From Mixta intestinalis (lineage in GTDB: Bacteria > Pseudomonadota > Gammaproteobacteria > Enterobacterales > Enterobacteriaceae): DNA of 64,000 nucleotides. The notes beneath the pieces are model-generated. The model made no database searches. It saw nothing but the letters and a program-made list of their open reading frames with translations, and was not told the DNA's origin. Where the stretch lies: NCBI RefSeq assembly GCF_009914055.1, contig NZ_CP028271.1, positions 1,612,001-1,676,000 of the forward strand. The letters run 5' to 3'. Position 1 is the stretch's first letter. Every line of letters starts with the position of its first letter. Below are positions 9,831 through 18,432 of the stretch, piece by piece. Position numbers and translations under genes: made by a program.

Positions 9831-11390
9831 ATGCAAGTATCCCAGCAGGTTGTCGGACAGTTTCGACGGAAACGGTTATTTATTGCGTCGATAGTCGCTG
9901 CGCTGGTGCTTATTTTGACGTTAACCTTTCGTTTTTTTGAAGAAAAAAACCGCATTGAACAGCAGTCGTATCATTTCGCTGATAACGCGATTCAGCGCTT
10001 CGATCGTTTTTTCTCGCCGCTGGATGTCTCCGCCAATAATACGCTGGCACTGATAGGGCTGAGCTGTAACGACGTGCGCTTTTTGCTCAACGAAAAAATC
10101 TCCTCGCTGCAAACCGTACGCGCTATTCTGCTGGTGGATAACGATCTAATCTACTGCTCAAGTATTTATGGCGATCGTGCTATTTCCTTTAGCGATACCT
10201 ACCCGGAGCTGGCGGTAAATAATCAACATATGGCGCTCAGCGTGGATGACTACCTGTTAAAGGGATCGCCGGTACTGCTGCTCTGGACACCCAAATCACT
10301 GGATAATCGCGCCGGTATTTTACAGGTTATCAATATCGAACTGATGAGCAGCTATCTGCTGGAACCGACGCTGCCCTGGGTGGAGCGTGCGATTTTCAAC
10401 GTGGGCGGCAAAAGCCTGGAATATGGCAATCCGCTGATCGAAAAGGCGATGCCGTCTGAAGATGAGGTCAGCTATCAGCAAAGCTCGCTACGCTACCCTT
10501 TCACCATTACGCTGTTTGGTCCGGCACCGTCCCACCTCGCGTTGCTGTCACTGCCTTCACAGCTGCCGCTGGCCCTGCTGCTCAGCCTGCTGACAGGCTA
10601 TATCGTCTGGCTGGCGACCGCCAACCGCATGAGCCTGTCATGGCAGATCAGTTATGGCCTTTCGGCACAGGAGTTTATGGTTTACTGCCAGCCGCTGATT
10701 GATGGCAACAGCGGCAACTGCTGCGGTATTGAACTGCTGCTGCGCTGGCATAACCCACGCCAGGGATGGATTTCCCCCGATGTATTTATTCCGCTGGCTG
10801 AACGCCAGAATCTGGTAGCGCCGTTGACGCGCTTTATTCTTACGGAGGTGGTACAGCATCTGCCCCAACTGCCGCAGTGCGCAAATTTTCATATTGCGAT
10901 TAACGTCGCCGCCAGTCATTTTCACCGCCGGGCGATCGTTGATGATTTGCAGAAGCTGTGGTGGCCCGCCAATCCGTTACCCGGTCTTATCGTGGAGCTA
11001 ACCGAGCGCGATGCGCTGCCGGTGGTGGATCAGGCGGTAGTTGCTCAGCTGCACCAGCTGGGCGTCAAGGTAGCGATTGACGATTTTGGTACCGGTCACA
11101 GTTCGCTCTCTTATCTGAAAACGCTAAGTCCGGATGTACTGAAGCTGGATAAGATCTTTACCGCCGCCATCGGCACCGATGCCATTAATGCAACGGTAAC
11201 GGATATGGTGATTTCACTGGCCCAGCGCCTGAATATTCGGCTGGTGGCGGAAGGCGTGGAGACCGCCGAACAGGCAAGCTATCTGCGTCAGCGCGGCGTG
11301 GATACACTACAGGGCTATTTTTATGCGCGACCGATGCCGCTGGAGGCATTTCCCGCCTGGCTGGCAGAGCAGCAAAGCGGGAAATGCTGA
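9831..11390 (+). CDS. pdeD: CSS-motif c-di-GMP phosphodiesterase (PdeD/YoaD type)
   Basis: A membrane-bound c-di-GMP phosphodiesterase. After the first membrane segment (about residues 18-35) comes a periplasmic sensor with the CSS motif (YCSS, near residue 103), which in this family is redox-controlled; a second membrane segment ends near residue 265. The EAL domain follows, with the glutamate in IELLLRW (ELL rather than EAL), ELTE, DDFGTGHSSL, KLDK and VAEGVE all present, so activity is likely. The ATG at 9831 has AGGGTGG upstream; a GTG at 9810 is the alternative. Confidence 0.88.
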   Translation: MQVSQQVVGQFRRKRLFIASIVAALVLILTLTFRFFEEKNRIEQQSYHFADNAIQRFDRFFSPLDVSANNTLALIGLSCNDVRFLLNEKISSLQTVRAILLVDNDLIYCSSIYGDRAISFSDTYPELAVNNQHMALSVDDYLLKGSPVLLLWTPKSLDNRAGILQVINIELMSSYLLEPTLPWVERAIFNVGGKSLEYGNPLIEKAMPSEDEVSYQQSSLRYPFTITLFGPAPSHLALLSLPSQLPLALLLSLLTGYIVWLATANRMSLSWQISYGLSAQEFMVYCQPLIDGNSGNCCGIELLLRWHNPRQGWISPDVFIPLAERQNLVAPLTRFILTEVVQHLPQLPQCANFHIAINVAASHFHRRAIVDDLQKLWWPANPLPGLIVELTERDALPVVDQAVVAQLHQLGVKVAIDDFGTGHSSLSYLKTLSPDVLKLDKIFTAAIGTDAINATVTDMVISLAQRLNIRLVAEGVETAEQASYLRQRGVDTLQGYFYARPMPLEAFPAWLAEQQSGKC

Positions 11391-11392
11391 TT

Positions 11393-11415
11393 GCCGGAGC
11401 GTTGAATGCTCCGGC
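11393..11415. terminator. Hairpin between convergent pdeD and yoaE
   Basis: An 8-bp GC-rich perfect stem (11393-11400 with 11408-11415). No U-run follows, so termination strength is uncertain. Confidence 0.4.
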
Positions 11416-11421
11416 GCAGGA

Positions 11422-12990
11422 TTACTCTTCTTCATCTTCGTGTGGCGAGCGATCTTTGGTAATACGCACCAGATCGATACGGTAATCGGTCGCCTCAACG
11501 ATGGTAAAATGCAGCGGCGGCATATCAATGACTTCACCCGGCTGCGGCAGCTGCCCTTTCTGAGCGATCAGCAGGCCCGCCAGCGAGGCGTAATCATCGC
11601 CTGGTTTCACCAGCTGGTGATAGTCGAGCCACTGCTGTAGCGAATGCAGATCGGTACCGCCTTTCACCAGCCAGCTGTCACCATCAGCAATGATATCGGG
11701 CGTTTCATCCTCATCCGGGAATTCACCGGCAATCGCTTCCAGCACGTCAAGCGGCGTAACCAGCCCCTGTACCACACCGAACTCATTGGTCACAATCACG
11801 AAGCTGCCTTTGGCACGACGCAGCACGCCCAGCAGGTTAATCGGATCGAGCGTTTCCGGCACGATAATCGGCGGCGATGAGGCGGCAAAGGTGCCAATAT
11901 CAACGCCGTGCTCCAGCGCCACCAGCAGCTCTTTCGCCCGCACCACACCAATAACTTCATCCAGCTCGCCACGACAAATCGGAAACAGGCTGTGCGGGGT
12001 ATCCAGCAGCTGCATTCTGATCTCATCCAGCGGCCTGGTGGCATCCACCCAGGAGATATCGCCACGCGGCGTCATGATGCTGCGGATAGAGCGCGAGGCC
12101 AACGTCAGCACGCCGTTAATCATGTAACGCTCTTCATCCTTAAAGGTTTCCTGCGGCAGAGTTGGATTTTCAACCGGCACACTGCCGGTTTCCGCCTGCT
12201 GCGCGACACCACGACGTCCACCCATCAGACGCAGAATGGCTTCAGCGGTACGCTCACGCATGGGACGGTGCGACTGATGGCGCAGAAAGTTACGACGCGC
12301 GATCTGGTTAAACAGTTCGATCAGAATCGAGAAACCGATAGCCGCGTAGAGGTAGCCTTTTGGAATATGGAAGCCGAAGCCTTCCGCTACCAGACTCAGG
12401 CCGATCATCAACAGGAAGCTGAGGCACAGCACTACTACCGTAGGATGAGCGTTAACGAAGTTAGTCAGTGGCTTCGAGGCCAGCAGCATGATGCCCATGG
12501 CGATCACTACGGCGGTCATCATGATCGGCAGGTGGTTAACCATACCCACGGCGGTTATCACCGCATCAAGGGAGAACACGGCGTCCAGCACCACAATCTG
12601 AATAACAACTGCCCAGAAGCTGGCATAGCTTCGGTTGCCATCGCCGTCGTGCTGACGGTTTTCCAGCCGCTCATGCAGCTCCATGGTCGCCTTAAACAAC
12701 AGAAAGATACCGCCCGCCAGCAGAATAAGATCGCGTCCGGCAAAGCTGAACTGCGCAACAGTAAACAGCGGCTTCGTCAGCGTTACCATCCAGGATATCA
12801 GCGACAATAGCCCCAGACGCATCAACAGCGCCAGCGACAGGCCAATCAGGCGCGCTCTATCGCGCTGTTTCGGCGGCAGTTTATCGGCCAGGATGGCGAT
12901 AAATACCAGGTTATCAATACCCAGCACGATCTCCAGAACAACCAACGTCAGCAGACCGGCCCAAATCGAAGGATCTAAAAGGAATTCCAT
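11422..12990 (-). CDS. yoaE: TerC-family membrane protein with CBS and CorC domains, YoaE
   Basis: A 522-aa inner membrane protein. Residues 1-240 form a TerC-like segment of about seven helices (VLEIVLGIDN and SLDAVITAVGM carry the acidic residues linked with metal transport in this family). Two CBS domains lie at about 300-425 and a CorC/HlyC transporter-associated domain at 440-515. The start at 12990 is supported by CGGAG seven bases upstream and by the family start MEFLLDPS. A role in metal (possibly Mn) efflux or secretion-linked metalation is inferred from TerC relatives. Confidence 0.9.
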   Translation of the reverse strand: MEFLLDPSIWAGLLTLVVLEIVLGIDNLVFIAILADKLPPKQRDRARLIGLSLALLMRLGLLSLISWMVTLTKPLFTVAQFSFAGRDLILLAGGIFLLFKATMELHERLENRQHDGDGNRSYASFWAVVIQIVVLDAVFSLDAVITAVGMVNHLPIMMTAVVIAMGIMLLASKPLTNFVNAHPTVVVLCLSFLLMIGLSLVAEGFGFHIPKGYLYAAIGFSILIELFNQIARRNFLRHQSHRPMRERTAEAILRLMGGRRGVAQQAETGSVPVENPTLPQETFKDEERYMINGVLTLASRSIRSIMTPRGDISWVDATRPLDEIRMQLLDTPHSLFPICRGELDEVIGVVRAKELLVALEHGVDIGTFAASSPPIIVPETLDPINLLGVLRRAKGSFVIVTNEFGVVQGLVTPLDVLEAIAGEFPDEDETPDIIADGDSWLVKGGTDLHSLQQWLDYHQLVKPGDDYASLAGLLIAQKGQLPQPGEVIDMPPLHFTIVEATDYRIDLVRITKDRSPHEDEEE

Positions 12991-13190
12991 TACAGACTCC
13001 GAAAAAAGCAACAGGAAAACCGGACGCAGGGTTCAGTGACCGTAGCGCAACGGAAGCAGGCAGAAAAACAATGTGTGACGCCGACAGGCGTAAAGAAACA
13101 AGCCGGATGACCCGGTGGCGTGGATAGGCAACTTCGGTGACAGTCCATAGGGAGGGCTGAGGCCCGCTACTCCTGTAGTTAAAAAGGAAA
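12991..13190 (-). promoter_or_regulatory. Long, possibly structured 5' leader of yoaE
   Basis: The roughly 200 bases before yoaE contain ACAGGAGTAGC at the distal end and a downstream CACCGAAGTTGCC, resembling the two halves of a yybP-ykoY aptamer (GGGAGTAGC and GACCGnnnGC). TerC-family genes such as alx often carry that riboswitch. The match is partial and no folding was computed. Confidence 0.3.
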
Positions 13191-13222
13191 GTTGATATTA
13201 ACAGCCGCCGCCGGATCGTCAA

Positions 13223-14040
13223 TTTGATTTGGCGAAATTAACAAAAATTTACGTAGCCACAACAACCAACCAAATTATTTAAAATGAAAAAATAAGCATG
13301 CAAACAAACGAGAGCGGTCACAGTACTCATTTTTGCACGGACCAGAATCTATTGGGCAGGGGTCTCCGGAGTGCCGGTTATATCCATAAGCACTGCCCGG
13401 CTGGTGTCAGGTTCGCACAACCGCAGGAAAATCTGTCTGGCGCATAATGGCGATTATCTGAATTGGCGGGCGATCGATTATGCCGCGCAGCCGTGAGCAA
13501 ATACATTCAGCTGTTCTTCACAGCGACGCAATAAAATTACCCGCTTTATTTTATCGAGATGATAATGATTCTTATTTAGAATATTCTGACTGCCACTCGC
13601 TACAGCATGATTAATGGCATTGATAGCGGTATTGATTAATCTGTTGTGGATTCGTACGCCACACAAATTACTTCAGGAACCAGGCTTTTTCTTCGACAAC
13701 GGATGGATTAATTATGATCGCATAAAGGGTATGAATTGATCTGAGGACGGCGTTCTGATTATTCAGCCTGGACAGAGAAAACGAATTTCTCAGCTACAAC
13801 AACTGGACAAGCCGGAAGATATTTCACATAAATGATTATAAATCAAAAAGTTAAAATATAGCAAAAGGCATATAGCCTTTGCTATATTGGCGGCACGAGA
13901 AACCGTCACCGCTTATTATTTTACCATTCCCTTAACATTATCAGGATTATTTTTACTCCTGCTTATCATCTTCTTTTCCTTTATCCATATAACGCGTCCG
14001 GTATTATAATTTTATTTGACGAAAAATAATTATGTGGTAA
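13223..14040. other. Gene-free stretch where manXYZ-yobD lies in E. coli
   Basis: No convincing coding frame in about 800 bases of AT-rich DNA. It contains one strong inverted repeat near 13858-13888 (arms TATAGCAAAAGGC and GCCTTTGCTATA). The short frame at 13478-13666 has no Shine-Dalgarno and no recognisable product. Confidence 0.6.
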
Positions 14041-14044
14041 GGTG

Positions 14045-14227
14045 AGCGCCGTTATTGGGGAGTAGCCGATTTCTGTTTAATACGGAAATGCACCTGTCAA
14101 CATACTCGTTGTTATTTCAACGTGGCATGTGCGACCAATTCTGGTAGGCGAGACCATTGACCGATGTGCCTGTCTGGTTGGGAAGGCGCATCAGGTTATG
14201 GTATTCCCGGCCGAGGTTACGACTTCG
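14045..14227 (+). ncRNA. yybP-ykoY manganese riboswitch upstream of mntP
   Basis: The leader has the aptamer hallmark GGGGAGTAGCCG at 14057 and the partner GAGACCATTGACCGATG further on, then the expression-platform sequence ending CCCGGCCGAGGTTACGAC directly before the ATG. This is the Mn2+-sensing class that switches on mntP in E. coli when Mn2+ is high. Confidence 0.88.
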
Positions 14228-14788
14228 ATGAACTTTTCCGCTCTGCTTATCCTTTCATTTGGCATGTCTATGGACGCATTTGCCGTCGCAATCGGTAAAG
14301 GCGCCGCCCTGCAACGTCCACGTATCCGCGAAGCGCTACGTACCGGCCTTATTTTTGGCATCATTGAAACGATCACGCCGTTGATAGGCTGGAGCCTGGG
14401 CCAGTTTGCTACCCAATTTGTTGCCCGCTGGGATCACTGGATCGCTTTTATCCTGCTCTGCTTTTTAGGCGGACGTATGGTTATTGAAGGTTGCCGTCAG
14501 CACAGTACGCCCTGCGAGCCGGTGCAGCAGCACGGCCTGCTGCTGCTGGCTACCACCGCTATCGCTACCAGCCTCGACGCCCTGGCGGTCGGCGTCAGCC
14601 TGGCATTTTTACAGGTCAATATTTTGCTGACCGCGTTGCTGATTGGCCTTTCCACCTTTACCATGACCACTATCGGCATGCTCATCGGGCGGCTGATTGG
14701 TCCACTGTTGGGGAAACGTGCCGAGATCCTCGGCGGCGTGGTGCTGATCGCCATCGGCGGCGAGATCCTGTGGCAGCATTTCGCCTGA
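14228..14788 (+). CDS. mntP: Manganese efflux pump MntP
   Basis: A 186-aa inner membrane Mn2+ exporter with six helices in two repeats. The conserved acidic motifs are SFGMSMDAFAVAIGKG (residues 11-26) and TSLDALAVGVSL (near 117). The frame runs upstream to 14129, but that part is the riboswitch, so the ATG at 14228 is the start. Expression should rise with Mn2+. Confidence 0.94.
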   Translation: MNFSALLILSFGMSMDAFAVAIGKGAALQRPRIREALRTGLIFGIIETITPLIGWSLGQFATQFVARWDHWIAFILLCFLGGRMVIEGCRQHSTPCEPVQQHGLLLLATTAIATSLDALAVGVSLAFLQVNILLTALLIGLSTFTMTTIGMLIGRLIGPLLGKRAEILGGVVLIAIGGEILWQHFA

Positions 14789-14817
14789 GGCCCGCCGCAT
14801 AAGGCGCGGGCGTCAGA

Positions 14818-15624
14818 TCAGTCGCGACGCCAGAGACGCACCATAAAATCCGCTTCGCTGGCAAAGGTAGCGCTGTCACGTAGCCGCTGCCAGACAGCGG
14901 GACTGGCACGCCATGCAAAAGGCGTCATTTGCAATAATGTAACCGCCTCCTCTCCCGTCAGCGACAGCGGATAGCTCAGCTGATCTTCCTGTTCCAGCTC
15001 AAATCCCGGTAGCGTCTCCTGCTGCGTCTCATGCAGCTTGACCTGCTGATAGATTAAGGCCTTAAACTGCATCAGATGGCGCGGCCCCGGCGTTACGGTC
15101 AGCAAACAGCCGCCGCGACGGACTACGCGTGCCAGCTCTGCCGCTTTACAGGGCGCATAAATACGTAAAACGCCATCCAGCGAAGCATCGGCAAAGGGCA
15201 AACGGTGACTGGAAGCAACGCAAAAATCGATGTTGCGATAGCGCTTCGCCGCCGCGCGAATCGCCACTTTAGCAACATCCAGCCCGCATACGCGTGACTC
15301 TGCATCCAGCGCATCGGCTACCGCAGCAGTGTAATAGCCTTCACCGCAGCCAATATCCAACAGCGTTGCCGACGCCGGTAAACGTTGCGCCAGCAATGAT
15401 GCCACGTGCTGTTGCAGCGGTCGATAATGGCCCGCGTTAAGAAACTGCCGCCGCGCCTGCATCATTTCCGCACTGTCGCCGGGCTCTCTGGAGCGTTTAT
15501 GCTGCACGGGCAGCAGGTTGACATAGCCTTCTTTCGCCTGGTCAAACTGATGCTGCTGCGCGCAGCGCCAACTGTGGTTAATCAGCGTCAGCGGTTGCTG
15601 ACAGAGGGGGCAAAGATAATGCAT
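14818..15624 (-). CDS. rlmA: 23S rRNA (guanine-N1)-methyltransferase RlmA
   Basis: Methylates G745 of 23S rRNA. An N-terminal zinc site reads CPLC...CAQQHQFD (residues 5-26), followed by the SAM-binding motif LLDIGCGEGYYT near residue 90. Length 268 aa matches the E. coli enzyme. It is convergent with mntP. Confidence 0.93.
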   Translation of the reverse strand: MHYLCPLCQQPLTLINHSWRCAQQHQFDQAKEGYVNLLPVQHKRSREPGDSAEMMQARRQFLNAGHYRPLQQHVASLLAQRLPASATLLDIGCGEGYYTAAVADALDAESRVCGLDVAKVAIRAAAKRYRNIDFCVASSHRLPFADASLDGVLRIYAPCKAAELARVVRRGGCLLTVTPGPRHLMQFKALIYQQVKLHETQQETLPGFELEQEDQLSYPLSLTGEEAVTLLQMTPFAWRASPAVWQRLRDSATFASEADFMVRLWRRD

Positions 15625-15691
15625 AACGCGTTCTCTGGCTGAAACAGGCGCGCATTTTACACGCTGAGCACCACAGCGTCATCCGCCAAAA

Positions 15692-15722
15692 AGAAAGGCC
15701 CCGGCGATTAACCGGGGCCTTT
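15692..15722 (-). terminator. Terminator of yobF-cspC
   Basis: A 9-bp perfect GC-rich stem (15696-15704 with 15712-15720) followed on the minus strand by TTTCTTTTT. Confidence 0.88.
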
Positions 15723-15764
15723 GCTCATCTTTATGCCGCAGGCGGCCAAGACGTTGCGATGCTA

Positions 15765-15974
15765 TCAGATCGCCACAACGTTAACCGCTGCCGGGCCTTT
15801 CTGACCATCCTGAATTTCGAACTCAACGTTCTGGCCTTCAGCCAGGGTTTTGAAGCCGTTACCCTGGATAGCGGAGAAGTGAACGAACACATCTTTGCTA
15901 CCGTCTGCCGGGGTAATGAAGCCAAAACCTTTGGATTCGTTGAACCACTTTACCTGACCTTTAATTTTTGCCAT
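15765..15974 (-). CDS. cspC: Cold-shock-like RNA chaperone CspC
   Basis: A 69-aa OB-fold nucleic acid-binding protein. RNP1 (KGFGFITP) and RNP2 (VFVHFSAI) are intact. In E. coli CspC is constitutive and stabilises rpoS and stress mRNAs. Its start lies inside the end of yobF, so it is likely co-translated with it. Confidence 0.95.
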   Translation of the reverse strand: MAKIKGQVKWFNESKGFGFITPADGSKDVFVHFSAIQGNGFKTLAEGQNVEFEIQDGQKGPAAVNVVAI

Positions 15975-16128
15975 TTTTGTAATTCCTTAGAATGTTTATT
16001 TGCCCGAAGGCGACTGACAGAAAACCAGAGACACTACTGAATGAGGCACTAATATAAGGTTCGGCAAGGAAGCGGTATTCAACGTCAACGTCTTTACTCG
16101 TTACTTCTTTACTGAATATGCCATACAT
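15961..16128 (-). CDS. yobF: YobF small stress protein
   Basis: A 55-codon frame begins MYGIFSKEVTSKDVDVEYRF and continues LAEPYISAS, clearly matching E. coli YobF. E. coli YobF is about 47 aa; here the frame runs on and its stop lies inside cspC, giving a 14-base overlap. A GAGG lies 13 bases upstream. Function is unknown; in E. coli it accumulates under stress. Confidence 0.85.
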   Translation of the reverse strand: MYGIFSKEVTSKDVDVEYRFLAEPYISASFSSVSGFLSVAFGQINILRNYKNGKN

Positions 16129-16652
16129 AAACAGAGCTGTACCTCGTTTTGCTTAATAGCGTTATCACATATTCGATAATTTATGGCAAGTTATTTTTAA
16201 ACAGCGATCGATCCACCACACAGTTAATACAAATTCATCGCATTCTTTGCACATTTATGCATTATGCAACAGATTAAAAACCTAAGCCACACGGCTTTTT
16301 TAGCGGTATCAACCATTGTTCACCCAGCTGTGCATGGCGCTGAAGAGACGTGCGTCTCTGCCGTAAGCTTACCTGGCGATCGCTCTGCCAGATAAATATT
16401 GCATAATTATGGCAGTATCAACCCTTTTATCAGAGAGCGTTTGCGCATCATCCCAGGACCAGAAAAAACCAGAAAAAAGTTGCGTCTCAGAATAAAGGTT
16501 AATGTCTTAAGCGTCACTGCACCAAAATAAGGAATATATTCTTTGCCCTGCCCTAAATAAAGGCAGCTCTTTATTATTAAAGAAACGCAGCGCCTTAGAA
16601 TAAGTTCGCCACGCGTTTGCTCTGAGCGCATGGCTTTATAAAAACCCGGCAC
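16129..16652. other. AT-rich non-coding region upstream of yobF
   Basis: This holds the yobF promoter and leader. A reverse frame at 16407-16652 (81 codons) has no Shine-Dalgarno and an unconvincing composition, so I do not call it a gene. The region is shared with the 3' end of the adjoining metallo-hydrolase gene. Confidence 0.5.
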
Positions 16653-17690
16653 TCATTTATCAGATTTTTCCTGGTTAATAATATCTAAACTTCCGCTTTC
16701 GCCTATTTTCCATGGACGAAAACGTTTCTTATCCAGCCCTGCCGCTGTCATCGCCTCATCCAGCTCGGAAAGAGGCTGATCCAGGGCTTCATCCGCCAGT
16801 TCAAACACGCCCCAGTGAATAGGGATAGTGACCGGTGCGCCTGCCGCCTGATGCAGCGCTACCGACTGCTGCGGATCCATATGCTGACCGCGCATGAACC
16901 AGCGTGGTGCATAAGCGCCTATTGGCAAAGCGGCGAGCGTAAACGGCCCCAGGCGCTGAGCAATCTGCAACAGGTTATCGGAATACCCGCTATCGCCAGA
17001 AAACCAGAAATTCAGCGACGCGCCGGAGATGGTCCAGCCGCACCATAACGAGCGGTTACGATCGGTAAGCGTGCGCATACTCCAGTGCCGCGCAGGAACA
17101 GCATGAAAAGTGATGCCATGCCGCTGCGTCTGCTGCCACCAGTCCAGCTGTACGACCTGACGCGCACCGATGCGCCGGAACCAGGGTTCAAGCCCCAGCG
17201 GCACAATAAACTGCACCTGCGGAAAACGGCGTAAAATAGCGCGAATAGTGGGTTTATCAAGATGATCGTAATGATTATGGGAGATCAGCACCCAGTCGAG
17301 CGCAGGCAAATCGGCAATAGCCAGCGGCGCGGGCGTTTTACGTTTCGGTCCGTAAAAGCGCAGCGGTGAGGCCCTTGTCGAAAGCGCCGGATCGATAAGC
17401 CCATAGCGCCCATCGAGACGCAGCATCAGGGCGGCATGACCCAGCCACCAGACTGCATCCTGCTCGCCGCTCAAATCGGCAGGCTGCCACCACCGTTGAG
17501 TAAAAGCGTCATAGCCCTGCGCCGGTGGCAAAGGCAGCCCCTGTGCCTTCCGTTCGTTACGCCAGCGCTGTAAATCTCCCGGCTGACGCAGATCGGCTTC
17601 CAGATTACGGAACCCCTCCGGCGTATGGTGCGGCAAAGAGGCGTCATACCAGGGATTTTTCCACTTCAAGGTTTTGCTCCTTAGCAGCAT
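16653..17690 (-). CDS. MBL-fold metallo-hydrolase (UlaG/NAPE-PLD-like)
   Basis: A 345-aa metallo-beta-lactamase-fold protein. The metal motif is ISHNHYDHLD (HxHxDH, near residue 138), with ARHWS and FSGDSGY further on supplying further metal ligands. N-terminal NPWYD and the overall length fit the NAPE-phospholipase D-like branch. Substrate unknown; cytoplasmic, no signal peptide. It stands nine bases upstream of yebO's stop on the same strand and is not part of the E. coli order here. Confidence 0.82.
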   Translation of the reverse strand: MLLRSKTLKWKNPWYDASLPHHTPEGFRNLEADLRQPGDLQRWRNERKAQGLPLPPAQGYDAFTQRWWQPADLSGEQDAVWWLGHAALMLRLDGRYGLIDPALSTRASPLRFYGPKRKTPAPLAIADLPALDWVLISHNHYDHLDKPTIRAILRRFPQVQFIVPLGLEPWFRRIGARQVVQLDWWQQTQRHGITFHAVPARHWSMRTLTDRNRSLWCGWTISGASLNFWFSGDSGYSDNLLQIAQRLGPFTLAALPIGAYAPRWFMRGQHMDPQQSVALHQAAGAPVTIPIHWGVFELADEALDQPLSELDEAMTAAGLDKKRFRPWKIGESGSLDIINQEKSDK

Positions 17691-17699
17691 GCCGGTGCA

Positions 17700-17966
17700 T
17701 TATCGTTCAGGGATCAGGCGGGTAAAGTCTTCATCCTGCGGCTTCTCTGCGGTATTTTCCCCCTGTTCCCGCGCCTGCTCCCCTAACCGTTGCAGCATCA
17801 GATTCTGTTTTCGCTGCTCTTCCAGCAGCGCCTCCAGCAGGCGAATTTGCTCGCTGGCACGTACGCTGGCGCGGTTGACGTAAAACCAGGCGATCAGCCC
17901 TACCAGCGCAAAAGCGATAGCGCTGATAAGCGGCAGCACGCCTGCGCCGCTGTTTATCTCATTCAT
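17700..17966 (-). CDS. yebO: YebO family small membrane protein
   Basis: An 88-aa protein with one N-terminal membrane helix (about residues 10-30) and a following amphipathic coiled coil (SEQIRLLEALLEEQRKQNLML). Position next to yobH and kdgR fits YebO. Function unknown. Confidence 0.8.
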   Translation of the reverse strand: MNEINSGAGVLPLISAIAFALVGLIAWFYVNRASVRASEQIRLLEALLEEQRKQNLMLQRLGEQAREQGENTAEKPQDEDFTRLIPER

Positions 17967-18150
17967 ATTTGCCTCTGTTTACTCTCGGTTTTGTCGACAA
18001 TTTTACCCTTTAATAAGGGAATTGATAGCAGCGAAACGGGTATCAGGCTGAGCTTTCGGCATCCTCCGATCGATTGTGACAGGCGGCACCATTATGCTGT
18101 TGGGTTCCGGCAGCAAGCGGGAAGCTTGCCACGTTTACAGGAAGATAAAA

Positions 18151-18392
18151 TGAAAATATTGCTTCGAATTGTGAGTCTGCTGGCGCTGATCTGGCTGGGA
18201 TTGTTGCTGACAGGCTATGGCGTGTTGACCGGTAGTCATAAGAATTTTGCCGGTATCGGCTTACAGTGTCAGTATTTAACGGCTCAGGGTATGGTAAAAG
18301 CGCAGTATCTGCACGGCGACAGCAGCTTTATCGGTGTGGCAGAGTGCCCGTTATTGAGAAAAATGTCCAGGGTGGTGGATAACAATTCGTAA
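18151..18392 (+). CDS. yobH: YobH family protein
   Basis: An 80-aa protein with an N-terminal hydrophobic helix (RIVSLLALIWLGLLLTGYGV), then LQCQYLTAQG and ECPLLRK, as in E. coli YobH. AGGAAG lies five bases before the ATG. The frame extends far upstream but the family start is this ATG. Function unknown; likely membrane-anchored with a periplasmic tail bearing two Cys. Confidence 0.85.
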
Positions 18393-18399
18393 GCGGCGT

Positions 18400-18421
18400 G
18401 CGGCGCTTTTACAAGCGCCGC
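18400..18421. terminator. Terminator between convergent yobH and kdgR
   Basis: A 9-bp perfect stem (18400-18408 with 18413-18421) with a TTAC loop. The U-run is weak. Confidence 0.6.
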
Positions 18422-18432
18422 CTTAATTCGGG

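Noticed and set aside
11908..12810. 300-codon open frame on the plus strand
   Set aside because: Lies wholly antisense to yoaE, His/Gln-rich composition typical of a shadow frame, no ribosome binding site.
13478..13666. 62-codon minus-strand frame in the yoaE-mntP gap
   Set aside because: No Shine-Dalgarno, no recognisable domain, poor codon quality.
16407..16652. 81-codon minus-strand frame next to the MBL-fold gene
   Set aside because: No ribosome binding site and no family resemblance; probably leader or spacer DNA.
18151..18392. Small gene before kdgR as mgrB
   Set aside because: The sequence (LQCQYLTAQG, ECPLLRK) is YobH, not MgrB.
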